Assembly (NCBI RefSeq): GCF_003725735.1
Contig: NZ_RJTM01000029.1
Location: 161,424-225,423 of the forward strand
Source of the DNA: Sinomicrobium pectinilyticum
GTDB taxonomy: Bacteria; Bacteroidota; Bacteroidia; Flavobacteriales; Flavobacteriaceae
Length of the DNA: 64,000 nt
Direction: 5' to 3'
The notes under the pieces were generated by a model, which ran no database searches, was not told the DNA's origin, and saw nothing but the letters and a program-made list of their open reading frames with translations. A program made the position numbers and the translations under genes. This document shows, one piece after another, positions 17,383-25,906 of this stretch. Position 1 is the stretch's first letter. Every line of letters begins with the position of its first letter.

Positions 17383-17646
17383 TTAGCTCTCATCCTTCTG
17401 TCCTGTTTTTTTCTTATCCCCTTTTTCTTCAGCAGGCCCTCTCATATGTATGATCAGTCCGTTGAGGAAATTTCGTAAGAACTGGTCGCCGCATTCCATA
17501 TATTTCGGATGGTCCTCTCTGCGGAAGAGGGCGCCCAGTTCGGATTTGGATACATTGAAGTCCACCAGTTTCATAATGTCAACAATGTCGTCGTTGGTTA
17601 GCTTCAGAGCTACCCGTAATTTTTTTAAAATGTCGTTATTGGTCAT
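17383..17646 (-). CDS. DUF1456 family protein
   Basis: An 87-residue protein carrying one and a partial second copy of the DUF1456 (YehS-like) helical motif: NNDILKKLRVALKLTNDDI...KSELGALFRREDHPKY and MECGDQFLRNFLNGLI. The E. coli relative YehS has two repeats and is longer (about 156 residues); single-module versions are common in Bacteroidota. A charged tail (EEKGDKKKTGQKDES) ends it. The function is unknown. It follows the SulP transporter gene by 27 bases. Confidence 0.85.
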   Translation of the reverse strand: MTNNDILKKLRVALKLTNDDIVDIMKLVDFNVSKSELGALFRREDHPKYMECGDQFLRNFLNGLIIHMRGPAEEKGDKKKTGQKDES

Positions 17647-17673
17647 GAGTTGTTGTTAAATATTTTAAAAGTA

Positions 17674-19932
17674 TTATTTTCCTGATGAGACTTCTATGGT
17701 GAACAGTTCGGAAAACGTTACCGAAGCCGTTTTGCGATCAAAGAAAGCCGAAGCGATCCCCAGGTTTCCGGCTTCCACCTGTTCCCTGATAAAAGGGTTA
17801 TCACGCATTATTTTTTCCTTGGAAAATTCGAGATTAAACCGGGTAATGAGATTCGCGATATCTTCAGGATCTTTGTTTTTGAGATCTTCTTCACTGAATT
17901 TTTTTGAGACCAACGCATCCTCGATCAGTGGTTTTAAATAGGATTCCTTTCCTGCCTGATGGGCTTCGATAGCTTCTTTGACAAAGGAGTTTCCGGAATT
18001 TCCCATCAGGAGGATGAGTTTTGCACCCTGGTTACGGCAAGCTATTTCTATACTGCGGATAATAGGGACGCTCACCGCGTTTCCGGCTGACCTGATAGGT
18101 ATCAGGTCGCCAATACCGGTATTGAGGAGCATGTTTAAAGGTTCTCTGAGGTCAATACAGTTTACCACTACGGCAAGCGGGCAAGTACTGAGGAAGTCGG
18201 TAAGTTCTTTGTTTCTCAGCCTTCGGGAGATGAGGTTGCCTTTAACATAACTTTTATTACCTTCTTTTAAATAAGTCAGAATTTCCCCGGGGGATGATTT
18301 TAATACGGCTTTTTCAAGGTTTTTACCCTCGAAATCGATTCCCTCACCTTTGTCATAACTTTCCTTCAGGCCTATTATATTTACATCGATCTGGTGTTCC
18401 ATGGCAAAAGTACTTTCGAAATCCCGGAGAATTTCTACTACATCCTGGTCTATATAGCTGGAAAAAGTAGCATCAATAATCACCTTACTATTGTCGGGAA
18501 CACTCCAAAGTGCATTTTTAATAGAAGCACGGTTAAGGAAGGAAACCTCGTTGGAAAGCTCGAGTTTAATAGCTTCGCCCTGTCTGAACCTGGTGTTTTC
18601 AATAAAGAACGGATTGTAATAATTGTTCCGTAAAAGAAAAAACACACTCAGCGCCGAGCCGATCAATACACCGATGAGCACATCTGTAAGCAAAATGGCA
18701 ATAACGGTGGTGACAAACGGAAGGAACTGGCTCCAGCCCTTGGCATACATTTTCCGGAACAGGGAGACAGATGCCAGTTTATATCCTACTACTAATAATA
18801 TGGCAGATAGGGAAGCCAGGGGAATGAGGTTGATAACGGAACTTATAAAAAGTACACTCAACAGCAAGAGGAGGCCATGGAGTATGGTAACGAGTTTGGT
18901 CTGTCCCCCCGCTTCTATATTTACCGTACTACGCACGATAACCGAGGTAATGGCAATTCCGCCGATAAGGCCCGACAGGGTGTTGCCAATGCCCTGGGCT
19001 ATAAGTTCCCTGTTCGGAGGTGTTTTTCGTTTGTGCGGATCTATATTATCCGTAGCTTCTATGTTCAGTAAAGTAGACAGGGAGGCAATAATGGCAACGG
19101 TTGTGGCCGTAGTCCATATCTTGACATTGCCTATGGCACTGAGATCCGGGGTTGTAATAAGGGAGGAAAGATCGTCAACTTTGGGAATACTTACGAGATG
19201 AATGCTGTCGAGGTATAACCCGGGAACAAGATATTTAAAAATAAAGTTCAGGACCACACCGAGGATAACCACGATCAGGGCGGGGGGAATCAGTTTGAAA
19301 TTCTTTAGCGGTGTCTTTGCCCAGAAAAGCAATATAAAAAGAGAGACCAGGGTGAGAATAATGGAACCGGGGGTGAAGGACCTGAAAAAAAGGGTAACGA
19401 TTTTCCAGGCATTGTTCAGGTAATCCTCCGAAAAACTTGAAAAACGGTCGTGGTCGAGTTCCATGCCTACGGCATATTTAAGCTGCGAAAGGATAAGGAT
19501 GATACCAATGGCGGCCAGCAGTCCTTTGATAATGCTGGTAGGGATATAATCGGCGATAAGACCGGCTTTCAGGATGCCGAAAAGTACTTGAAACAGACCT
19601 GCAATAACCAGCGCGGTCAGAAAAATATCAAACCCGCCCAGGTCCTGAATAGCAAGGAATACCACAGCCGAAACACTGGCGGCCGGTCCGCTGACACTGG
19701 TTCCGGATTTGCTTACGAGACCGATGACCAACCCGCCTATAACCCCGGAGATCAATCCCGAAATAAGAGGCGCCCCACTGGCCAGCGCTATTCCCAGGCA
19801 AAGGGGAAGCGCCACGAGAAACAAGACAATACCGGCAGGAATATCTTTGTTCAGGCTGGAAAATAACGGGTTATGGAATTCCTCCCGCCCTGGTCTGTTT
19901 ACAAATTCTTTTAAATTAGGTAGTTTCCTCAA
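17674..19932 (-). CDS. SulP-family anion transporter with degenerate carbonic-anhydrase-like C-terminus
   Basis: A 752-residue fusion. Residues 1 to about 430 are a SulP transporter with about 11-12 membrane segments (DIPAGIVLFLVALPLCLGIA, GPAASVSAVVF, IIASLSTLLNIEATDNIDP). A STAS-like segment follows (VIIDATFSSYIDQDVVEIL, about 500-530). The C-terminus matches a beta-carbonic anhydrase: NCIDLREP corresponds to the CxDxR motif (Cys592, Asp594, Arg596) and IRSAGN follows. However, the usual zinc-binding HxxC is Asn645-x-x-Asn648 here, so zinc binding and catalysis are probably lost. Sulfate or bicarbonate is the likely substrate. The start codon is TTG, with no nearby ATG alternative. Confidence 0.85.
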   Translation of the reverse strand: MRKLPNLKEFVNRPGREEFHNPLFSSLNKDIPAGIVLFLVALPLCLGIALASGAPLISGLISGVIGGLVIGLVSKSGTSVSGPAASVSAVVFLAIQDLGGFDIFLTALVIAGLFQVLFGILKAGLIADYIPTSIIKGLLAAIGIILILSQLKYAVGMELDHDRFSSFSEDYLNNAWKIVTLFFRSFTPGSIILTLVSLFILLFWAKTPLKNFKLIPPALIVVILGVVLNFIFKYLVPGLYLDSIHLVSIPKVDDLSSLITTPDLSAIGNVKIWTTATTVAIIASLSTLLNIEATDNIDPHKRKTPPNRELIAQGIGNTLSGLIGGIAITSVIVRSTVNIEAGGQTKLVTILHGLLLLLSVLFISSVINLIPLASLSAILLVVGYKLASVSLFRKMYAKGWSQFLPFVTTVIAILLTDVLIGVLIGSALSVFFLLRNNYYNPFFIENTRFRQGEAIKLELSNEVSFLNRASIKNALWSVPDNSKVIIDATFSSYIDQDVVEILRDFESTFAMEHQIDVNIIGLKESYDKGEGIDFEGKNLEKAVLKSSPGEILTYLKEGNKSYVKGNLISRRLRNKELTDFLSTCPLAVVVNCIDLREPLNMLLNTGIGDLIPIRSAGNAVSVPIIRSIEIACRNQGAKLILLMGNSGNSFVKEAIEAHQAGKESYLKPLIEDALVSKKFSEEDLKNKDPEDIANLITRFNLEFSKEKIMRDNPFIREQVEAGNLGIASAFFDRKTASVTFSELFTIEVSSGK

Positions 19933-20037
19933 GTTAGTTTCTTTTCAGGTATAACGGGAAAATTTTTTGTCAATATATCGTTTTTTTTGCGAATAATACA
20001 TGCTACCTGTAAAGGAACTATATCTTTATTTTTAATT

Positions 20038-20096
20038 TTTACCGGGTTTGACCGCCATTGAAATTCGGTGAAAGTATAATACTAAAACCCGGTAAA
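20038..20096. promoter_or_regulatory. Inverted repeat in the SulP / DUF1579 divergent region
   Basis: Perfect 12-base inverted arms (TTTACCGGGTTT at 20038-20049 and AAACCCGGTAAA at 20085-20096) flank 35 bases in a 257-base divergent spacer. They could form a cruciform or serve as two operator half-sites. No regulator gene is adjacent. Confidence 0.45.
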
Positions 20097-20189
20097 TTTC
20101 AATTTGCTATAAATGAGTTGTTTAGCTTGTGTATTATTTGAAAATATTGTAAATTAACTTTTTCAATCACTTACCAAATACTTTAAAAA

Positions 20190-20804
20190 ATGAAAACAAG
20201 AATTCTTACCCCGGTTTGTGCTGTTTTAATGGTTCTGGGAATCCAAAACCTTATCGTAGCACAGGAAAAGGAAGCAGCCTCTGTTTCCGATGATCCGCAG
20301 GCCGCCATGATGGAGGCCTGGAGTGCCTATCGTACTCCCGGCAACATGCACAAAATGCTCGCCATGGACGAAGGTGTATGGAACGCCGACATTACCCATT
20401 GGGCGGATCCTTCCGCACCACCTCAAACAGCCGGGGGGACGGAGGTCTGTGAAATGGTTATGGGAGGACGCTACCTGAAAACATCCTTTGAAGGAGAATT
20501 TATGGGTGAATCCTTTAATGGCTTGGGTTTTACGGGATATGACAACGCAAAAAAAGAATTTTTCGCTACCTGGATGGACGATATGGGCACCGGGATAATG
20601 ATCATGCGGGGGGCTGTACCGGAAGATGGGAGTAATACTCTGGAAATGAAAGGTTCTATGGTGGACCCTATGACGGGGAATGATTTAAAGGTCAGGGAAG
20701 TGATCTCCCGGATCGATGAAAATACCCGTATGATGGAGATGTTCATGGAGCATGACGGGGCGGAGATGAAGACGATGGAAATAAAATACAGCCGGAAAAA
20801 ATAG
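20190..20804 (+). CDS. DUF1579 domain-containing secreted protein
   Basis: A 204-residue protein with a Sec signal peptide (MKTRILTPVCAVLMVLGIQN, cleavage near IVAQ) and a DUF1579 domain with its typical order: MLAMDEGVWNADITHW, GGRYLKTSFEGEFMGESFNG, GFTGYDNAKKEFFATWMDDMG and a final strand of ISRIDENTRMMEM. The function of the domain is unknown. Its stop codon directly abuts the ATG of the next gene, so the two are translated from one message. Confidence 0.88.
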   Translation: MKTRILTPVCAVLMVLGIQNLIVAQEKEAASVSDDPQAAMMEAWSAYRTPGNMHKMLAMDEGVWNADITHWADPSAPPQTAGGTEVCEMVMGGRYLKTSFEGEFMGESFNGLGFTGYDNAKKEFFATWMDDMGTGIMIMRGAVPEDGSNTLEMKGSMVDPMTGNDLKVREVISRIDENTRMMEMFMEHDGAEMKTMEIKYSRKK

Positions 20805-21287
20805 ATGTTGTTTCCGGATATTGTACTCGTTCTGGCCGGACTGGCCTCCGCATTGATGGCCGGACTTTTTTACGCCTTCAGCATTGCGGTAAACCGTGGC
20901 CTGGAGCGGTTGGGCGACAAGGAGTTTGTTGTGGCCATGCAGTCCATAAATTCCGCAATACTGAACCCGCTGTTTTTCCTGGCTTTTTTCGGTGCGCCGC
21001 TCTTATTGCTGCTGGCTACCGTTCTCCACGGTGAAGAAGGAGGTAAACAATTTGTTTTCCTGCTCACCGCTACCGCACTGTATCTTATAGGGGTGTTTGG
21101 TGTTACGGTAGTAAAGAATGTTCCCATGAACGACAAACTGGCAAAACTCATCCCGGAAACAGCTTCGGAAGAAGAAATTTCCGGGGCGAGGAGTGCTTTT
21201 GAAAAGCCCTGGCTGCGCTGGAACCATGTCCGTACCGTGGCTTCATGTGTAACCGTGATACTGGTTTTGATCACGGCTTTTTTCTGA
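20805..21287 (+). CDS. DUF1772 / anthrone oxygenase-like integral membrane protein
   Basis: A 160-residue inner-membrane protein with four predicted helices. The pattern ALMAGLFYAFSIAVNRGL, INSAILNPLFFLAFFGAPLL, VKNVPMNDKLA and WNHVRTVAS matches DUF1772, a family named after fungal anthrone oxygenase but of mostly unknown bacterial function. It starts at the base after the DUF1579 stop codon and is clearly in one operon with it. It ends six bases from the convergent hemL stop codon. Confidence 0.85.
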   Translation: MLFPDIVLVLAGLASALMAGLFYAFSIAVNRGLERLGDKEFVVAMQSINSAILNPLFFLAFFGAPLLLLLATVLHGEEGGKQFVFLLTATALYLIGVFGVTVVKNVPMNDKLAKLIPETASEEEISGARSAFEKPWLRWNHVRTVASCVTVILVLITAFF

Positions 21288-21293
21288 TTGTTT

Positions 21294-22580
21294 TTAAAGA
21301 GACATCGCGATCTTGTCCACAGCATTTATGGTAAAATCGAGGTCTTCATAGCTCAGGGCATCGTTGAGGAACCAACTTTCGAACGCGCTCGGTGGGAGGT
21401 GAATGCCTTCGTTCAGCATGCCGTGGAAGAACTTTTTAAAGCTGTCGTTGTTCCCGGTTGCCGAACTGGTGAAATCTTTTACTTCCTTGTCTGTAAAGTG
21501 TATGGATATCATAGAGCCCATCCGGTTGATGCGGTGGGTTATTCCATGTTTGGTCAGTACCCTGGCAATACCTTTGTGAAGGTACTCCGTTTTTTCTTCC
21601 AGGCTTTTGAATATCTCCGGGCTGTTGTTGAGTTCCGAGAGCATGGCCAGTCCTGCACTCATGGCAAGCGGATTACCGCTAAGGGTACCGGCCTGGTATA
21701 CCGGGCCGAGCGGGGCCAGGTGGTTCATAATTTCATTTCGGGAGGCAAAAGCCCCTACGGGAAGCCCGCCACCTATAACCTTACCGAAGGTAACTATATC
21801 GGCCTTTATATCAAAGACCTCCTGTGCCCCGCCACGGGCGAGACGGAAACCGGTCATTACTTCGTCAAAAATAAGCAGGGCGCCGTATTGGTCACAGAGG
21901 GACCTTAATCCTTGAAGAAAGCCTTCCGCGGGGAGGATGCATCCCATGTTTCCGGCAACCGGTTCTATGATGATGGCGGCAATTTCATTTTTATTGGCCT
22001 CAAACAGGGCCTTTACGGATTCCAGATCGTTGTACGTGGCCAATAAAGTGTCTTTGGCCGTTCCTTGTGTAACCCCCGGGCTATTGGGAGAACCGAACGT
22101 GACCGCACCACTTCCGGCCTGGATAAGGAAAGCGTCGGAGTGGCCGTGGTAACAACCGGAAAATTTGATGATCTTTTCCCTGTCCGTATATCCCCGGGCC
22201 AGCCGCACTGCACTCATGCAGGCTTCTGTGCCGCTGTTTACGAAACGTATCTTATCGATATTCGGGACCATAGAAACCGCAAGCCGGGCAATTTCTGTTT
22301 CTGTTTCGGTAGGCATTCCGAAGGAAGTGCCTTTTTCCGCTTTTTCGGTGACCGCCCTGATCACAGGTTCATGTGCATGCCCGAGGATCATAGGCCCCCA
22401 GGATGCGATATAGTCGATCAGCCGGTTACCATCCGCATCGTACAGGTAGGCACCCTTGGCCCGTTCGATGAAAACGGGGGTCCCTCCGACGGATTTAAAG
22501 GCTCTTACGGGCGAATTAACGCCCCCCGGTATATATTTTTCGGCTTCTGCAAATAATGCGCTGCTTCTTTGATATATCAT
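21294..22580 (-). CDS. hemL: Glutamate-1-semialdehyde 2,1-aminomutase
   Basis: A 428-residue class III PLP aminomutase, normal family length. It converts glutamate-1-semialdehyde to 5-aminolevulinate, the tetrapyrrole precursor in the C5 pathway. Signatures: [13 protein letters not shown] at the N-terminus, [29 protein letters not shown] with the PLP-contact Asp, and the Schiff-base lysine in [15 protein letters not shown]. It is preceded on the same strand by a glucosaminidase gene, separated by a GC-rich palindrome (22605-22624). Confidence 0.96.
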   Translation of the reverse strand: MIYQRSSALFAEAEKYIPGGVNSPVRAFKSVGGTPVFIERAKGAYLYDADGNRLIDYIASWGPMILGHAHEPVIRAVTEKAEKGTSFGMPTETETEIARLAVSMVPNIDKIRFVNSGTEACMSAVRLARGYTDREKIIKFSGCYHGHSDAFLIQAGSGAVTFGSPNSPGVTQGTAKDTLLATYNDLESVKALFEANKNEIAAIIIEPVAGNMGCILPAEGFLQGLRSLCDQYGALLIFDEVMTGFRLARGGAQEVFDIKADIVTFGKVIGGGLPVGAFASRNEIMNHLAPLGPVYQAGTLSGNPLAMSAGLAMLSELNNSPEIFKSLEEKTEYLHKGIARVLTKHGITHRINRMGSMISIHFTDKEVKDFTSSATGNNDSFKKFFHGMLNEGIHLPPSAFESWFLNDALSYEDLDFTINAVDKIAMSL

Positions 22581-22604
22581 ATTTTGTAATTTTTTTTTTG
22601 GATG

Positions 22605-22624
22605 AGCCGCACGGCCGTGCGGCT
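22605..22624. terminator. Perfect GC-rich palindrome, probable terminator
   Basis: A perfect 20-base palindrome with core GCACGGCCGTGC sits between the glucosaminidase stop and hemL start. It lacks a U-tract on the minus strand (an A-run follows), so it is not a textbook terminator for the upstream gene. The same 12-base core recurs at 54056-54067. Confidence 0.5.
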
Positions 22625-22635
22625 TTACTGAAATA

Positions 22636-23448
22636 CTATCGTATTTTTAGTTCCTGTCCTACGGCAATATTGTTGTTTCTCAACCGGTTTGCTCTTTTAA
22701 GGGCCTCTACGGTAGTATTGTATCTTTTGGAAATAGAGTACAACGTATCGCCGCGACGAACAATATGCCTTGTGTCGTTATCCGAAACGACTCGTTCCCT
22801 TCTTCCCGAACTGCCAAGCACCTGCTCGTCATAGATATACAGCCGGTATTTATCTATAAGGCCAATGAGTTTTTGCGGATAACGGGGATCGGTGGCATAC
22901 CCCGCTTTTCTCAGTCCTTTGGCCCATCCGTGATAGTCGTCTTTACGAAGGTCGAACAGGGAGGCGTACCTGCTCCTGCTGGTGAGGAAAAGAGAGTGGT
23001 CCCTGTATGAGGTCATGGGGTGATCGTACTTCCGGAAGCATTCCCCTTTTTCATCATCATCGTGATATTCCATGCCGCCGGACCAGCCGGTGTGGCATTT
23101 AATACCGAAGTGATTGTTGGTTTTCAGTGTCAGTTCTCCCATGCCCGATCCGCTTTCCAGTATACCCTGCGCCAGGGTAATACTCGCCGGGATACCGAAT
23201 TCCCGCATTTCGTCCTGTGCAATGGAGGCGAATATTTCGATATATTCTTCGGTAGAACTTACTTTCATCCGGGTAAAGCCGGTGTTTTTGGTGTCATTCT
23301 CTTTTTTCACCGGTTCCGTCGGGGTTTTGGGTTCTACCCTTACCGTTTTGGTTTTGTCAGTATTTCGTTTCCTGGCCGCTTTTTTCTTGGAACCGCAGGA
23401 AGAGGCCACCAGCCCCAAAATGATAAGTGCAAATAATATTTTTCGCAT
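22636..23448 (-). CDS. Glucosaminidase-domain lipoprotein with LysM
   Basis: A 270-residue cell-wall hydrolase. The N-terminus is a lipoprotein signal ending in LGLVASSC. After a charged Lys/Glu-rich linker comes a GH73-type N-acetylglucosaminidase domain at about residues 60-210, with [18 protein letters not shown] containing the catalytic Glu, HFGIKCH, and [18 protein letters not shown]-terminal LysM (about 225-270, [17 protein letters not shown]) binds peptidoglycan. It probably trims glycan strands during growth or separation from an outer-membrane anchor. Confidence 0.92.
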   Translation of the reverse strand: MRKILFALIILGLVASSCGSKKKAARKRNTDKTKTVRVEPKTPTEPVKKENDTKNTGFTRMKVSSTEEYIEIFASIAQDEMREFGIPASITLAQGILESGSGMGELTLKTNNHFGIKCHTGWSGGMEYHDDDEKGECFRKYDHPMTSYRDHSLFLTSRSRYASLFDLRKDDYHGWAKGLRKAGYATDPRYPQKLIGLIDKYRLYIYDEQVLGSSGRRERVVSDNDTRHIVRRGDTLYSISKRYNTTVEALKRANRLRNNNIAVGQELKIR

Positions 23449-23508
23449 GCTTTTGTTGGTTAACTTATTGTCCTTTTAACACCAGGTGCAGGGTTATAGT
23501 ATTGCCCC

Positions 23509-24402
23509 CTATCGTATGAGAGGCAGTTTCTTGTTTTTCAGCATCGTATTCATTCCCGGAATTCCCTGTAAACCACCGGTATGAATAGCCAGCACTTTTG
23601 AACCGCTCTTAAAATAACCGTTGTTTATGAGTTTTAGTATGCCGTACAGCATTTTGCCCGTATAAACCGGATCCAGCGGAACCCCTGTTTTTTGCCTGAA
23701 ATCATTTATAAACCGGATGAGGTCCTCATTTACCCGGGCATATCCGCCGAAATGGAATTCATTTTGTAAACGCCAGTTATCTTTCTGCGCAAATTTACGA
23801 ATATCATCGGTTAAAAAATCACCTTTCAGGGCAGGGAATCCCAAGATTTCCTGATTTTCTCCGGAACTGTTTATCAATCCGGCTATGGTACCACCCGTAC
23901 CGACGGCACAACAAATATAATCGAAGCCGGTATCCCCGGTTTCCAGTATTTCTTCACAACCCTTTACGGCAAGCCGGTTAGTGCCTCCTTCGGGAAGCAG
24001 GTAAAAAGGCTCGTATTCTTCCCACAGTTTTTCCTGAAATTCCGGGGTATCCTTCCTGCGAAAATCAGACCGGGAGATAAATTTCAGCTTCATGCCTTCT
24101 TTTCGGGCAAAGCTGAGCGTAGGGTTTTCATCTGCTTTTTCCCGGAGTTCTTCCCCCCTGATCACGCCAATGGTCGCAAACCCGTACGCCCTGCCTGCGG
24201 CTGCTGTCGCTGCAATATGGTTGGAATAGGCCCCGCCGAAGGTAAGAAGGGTATGGTGATTTTTCTCCTTAGCTTCCAGCAGGTTGTATTTGAGCTTTCG
24301 GAATTTATTTCCCGAAATCAACGGATGTAAAAGGTCTTCGCGTTTGATTTCCAGCCTTATATTCTTTTGCCTGAGGATATCCAATATTATTTCCTGGTTC
24401 AA
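23509..24402 (-). CDS. ACC deaminase / D-cysteine desulfhydrase family PLP enzyme
   Basis: A 297-residue fold-type II PLP enzyme. The frame extends to 24480, but that part runs through a terminator and the promoter at 24422-24451, so translation must begin later, most likely at TTG 24402. Visible motifs: IKREDLLHPLISGNKFRKLK with the PLP lysine, FGGAYSNHIAATAAAG, LLPEGGTNRLAVKG, and GTGGTIAGL. The family includes 1-aminocyclopropane-1-carboxylate deaminase and D-cysteine desulfhydrase, and many Bacteroidota members are uncharacterised, so the substrate is left open. The implied leader is only about 10 bases. Confidence 0.82.
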   Translation of the reverse strand: MNQEIILDILRQKNIRLEIKREDLLHPLISGNKFRKLKYNLLEAKEKNHHTLLTFGGAYSNHIAATAAAGRAYGFATIGVIRGEELREKADENPTLSFARKEGMKLKFISRSDFRRKDTPEFQEKLWEEYEPFYLLPEGGTNRLAVKGCEEILETGDTGFDYICCAVGTGGTIAGLINSSGENQEILGFPALKGDFLTDDIRKFAQKDNWRLQNEFHFGGYARVNEDLIRFINDFRQKTGVPLDPVYTGKMLYGILKLINNGYFKSGSKVLAIHTGGLQGIPGMNTMLKNKKLPLIR

Positions 24403-24421
24403 AATGTGTCTGTTAGCAGTA

Positions 24422-24451
24422 CAAAGGTAGGGAAGAAGCAGCAGGAAGCAA
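24422..24451 (-). promoter_or_regulatory. Consensus promoter of the ACC deaminase-like gene
   Basis: On the minus strand TTG (24451-24449), 19 bases, then TACCTTTG (24429-24422) match the Bacteroidota promoter consensus exactly. This placement rules out the upstream start of the longest frame. Confidence 0.8.
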
Positions 24452-24458
24452 AAAAGAC

Positions 24459-24503
24459 AAAAGCCCCGTGTATGGGGCAATTTTTTGTACTCCCGGGGCT
24501 TTT
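24459..24503 (-). terminator. Terminator with two mutually exclusive hairpins
   Basis: After the lipoprotein gene ending at 24518, the minus strand can form AAAAGCCCCG/CGGGGCTTTT (24494-24503 with 24459-24468) or a smaller GCCCC/GGGGC hairpin (24463-24467 with 24474-24478) sharing the same 3' arm. Both are followed by TTTTGTCTTTTTT, a good U-tract. Confidence 0.8.
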
Positions 24504-24517
24504 CCGGATGATAATAC

Positions 24518-25000
24518 TCATATTTTATTCATCTTACCGAAAGACTCGACGGAATTCCGGTGCAGGGAGTCTGCCCTGCGCATCATGTCCCGGAATAATT
24601 TGTGCCGTTGATCCATACTTTGACGGAACAGGCTGTCATTACTGAAAGGATGAAAGAATGTGGAATCGGAGGGAAAGGCACTGAAAAAGTCTTCTCCGAA
24701 CATATCCGGTATACCGGCGCCGAAGTTCTGCCGGAAGCGGTTCATCAGGCTGTCCATAGTTTCGGGCGATAATTCTTTTCCGTCCGGGGAGAACGACCAG
24801 GTATAGGTAGAATCCATACGGATAATATTGCCGTTTTCGTCTACTTCCTTGTCCACTGTCCAGCTTTCCTGAGGTTTCGGGGCAGTGTTTTTAGCCTGTT
24901 CCTTGTCATTCGGGTCCGGATTATTGTTTTTGGAAGTTTCTTGTCCGCTACAGGAAACCATTGCGAACAGAACTGTGCATAGGAAAATAAATGGTCTCAT
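24518..25000 (-). CDS. Hypothetical lipoprotein
   Basis: A 160-residue protein of unrecognised family. Start at ATG 25000 gives a clean lipoprotein signal (MRPFIFLCTVLFAMVSC), whereas the longer frame does not. The mature part is polar: an Asn/Lys/Pro-rich stretch, then NGNIIRMDSTYTWSFSPDG and a Phe/Ser/Asp-rich C-terminal half with repeated DS-FF words (DSTFFHPFSNDSLFRQSMD) that may be helical. Nothing indicates catalysis. It lies downstream of the small HExxH membrane protein (62-base gap) and ends at a strong terminator. Confidence 0.7.
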   Translation of the reverse strand: MRPFIFLCTVLFAMVSCSGQETSKNNNPDPNDKEQAKNTAPKPQESWTVDKEVDENGNIIRMDSTYTWSFSPDGKELSPETMDSLMNRFRQNFGAGIPDMFGEDFFSAFPSDSTFFHPFSNDSLFRQSMDQRHKLFRDMMRRADSLHRNSVESFGKMNKI

Positions 25001-25062
25001 TTTTTTAGGTTTTTTTGCTGAAAAATACTGCAAAAAAAATGCCATCCGAATGTTAATGACCG

Positions 25063-25389
25063 TTAAAAAATGTAGCGGATAAATTGCCATGGTATCCTGG
25101 TTTTCAGGTAATCATCGTTGGTTTCGTTGGCATAGGCTTCTCTTTCGAAACTGATATTCTTGTATGCGATGTAAGCACTGCGGTATTTTATCAGGCCAAT
25201 GAGCCATTCTATGCCGTATACCAGGTAGAAAGGAAAAATCAGGAGTTCCAGCTGCTGCCGCAAATGAATTCTTTCGTGGTTGAGCAGTACCGGGTCATTT
25301 TTCAGTTCCGGGGTTTTGAGAAATATCACCGGCCAGAGTGTCAAACCGACATAGCGCTTGGGAAACAGGTATTTGGAAATTAAAATCAT
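25063..25389 (-). CDS. Small membrane protein with HExxH motif
   Basis: A 108-residue protein. It carries His38-Glu39-x-x-His42 (LLNHERIHLRQQLELL) directly before a hydrophobic helix (about 46-65, LLIFPFYLVYGIEWLIGLI) and an ISFEREAYANE segment that could supply a third, glutamate, zinc ligand as in gluzincins. This resembles the catalytic core of M48/M56-type membrane peptidases but is much shorter. It may be a minimal metallopeptidase or a non-catalytic relative. It is transcribed divergently from the DUF5522 gene from a symmetrical promoter region. Confidence 0.7.
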   Translation of the reverse strand: MILISKYLFPKRYVGLTLWPVIFLKTPELKNDPVLLNHERIHLRQQLELLIFPFYLVYGIEWLIGLIKYRSAYIAYKNISFEREAYANETNDDYLKTRIPWQFIRYIF

Positions 25390-25418
25390 ATGTCGCTTTC
25401 AGGAATGAAATCAAAAAA

Positions 25419-25436
25419 TTATCTTTGTAAAGATAA
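25419..25436. promoter_or_regulatory. Palindromic overlapping divergent promoter boxes
   Basis: The sequence reads TTATCTTT-GT-AAAGATAA. The plus strand holds TATCTTTG (25420-25427) and the minus strand TATCTTTA (25435-25428), both near-perfect TAnnTTTG boxes, back to back. It can drive the DUF5522 gene rightward and the HExxH gene leftward, probably in competition. Confidence 0.55.
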
Positions 25437-25491
25437 CAAGATATGTACCAAAATAGTGTTCCTCTAACAAATAATTAGCAGGGTCAGGATA

Positions 25492-25680
25492 TTGGTCTTG
25501 TCGATTTTTCAGGATTTGATTAAAAAAATTATCCCCATAGAAGAAGGAGATTATTACCTGTCGCCGGAAGGTTATAAAGTGTTTACGGAGCAGTATCACC
25601 GCAAAAGAGGTTATTGCTGTGAAAGCGGGTGCAGGCATTGCCCTTACGGATATGACAGGAAAACCAACAGAAAACGCTGA
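25492..25680 (+). CDS. DUF5522 domain-containing small protein
   Basis: A protein of up to 62 residues whose C-terminal two thirds match DUF5522: EEGDYYLSPEGYKVFTEQYH then KRGYCCESGCRHCPYGYD. The conserved Cys pattern C-C-x3-C-x2-C suggests metal binding. The longest frame starts at TTG 25492 and no ATG is available; a TTG at 25498 or 25516 could also serve, so the exact start is uncertain. A strong terminator follows at 25768. Confidence 0.8.
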   Translation: MVLSIFQDLIKKIIPIEEGDYYLSPEGYKVFTEQYHRKRGYCCESGCRHCPYGYDRKTNRKR

Positions 25681-25767
25681 TGGACAGAGGCAATATGCAA
25701 TATAAAATAAAAATTGCCTATACGCATCACAGGGTGGATATACGGTATCCCTAGCCTTTTGTCTGCC

Positions 25768-25796
25768 GCTCCGTGATCTTTGCGGAGCCTTTTTGT
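25768..25796 (+). terminator. Rho-independent terminator
   Basis: GCTCCG (25768-25773) pairs with CGGAGC (25783-25788) around a 9-base loop and is followed by CTTTTTG. It closes the DUF5522 transcript before urocanate hydratase. Confidence 0.9.
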
Positions 25797-25906
25797 TATT
25801 CCGAGTAATAATCTTATTATCTTAATTCCGAATATTTTACATTTAATGCGGTCTAGATAAGGTACGCTCTGTCATACCCGGTTATACCGCTAAATCTTAT
25901 TATTCT

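Noticed and set aside
24403..24480. N-terminal extension of the ACC deaminase-like gene looking like a hydrophobic signal peptide
   Set aside because: It is translated from a terminator hairpin and the gene's own promoter, so it cannot be in the protein.
25411..25638. 75-codon minus-strand frame opposite the DUF5522 gene
   Set aside because: Shadow of the DUF5522 frame, which carries the conserved cysteine motif.
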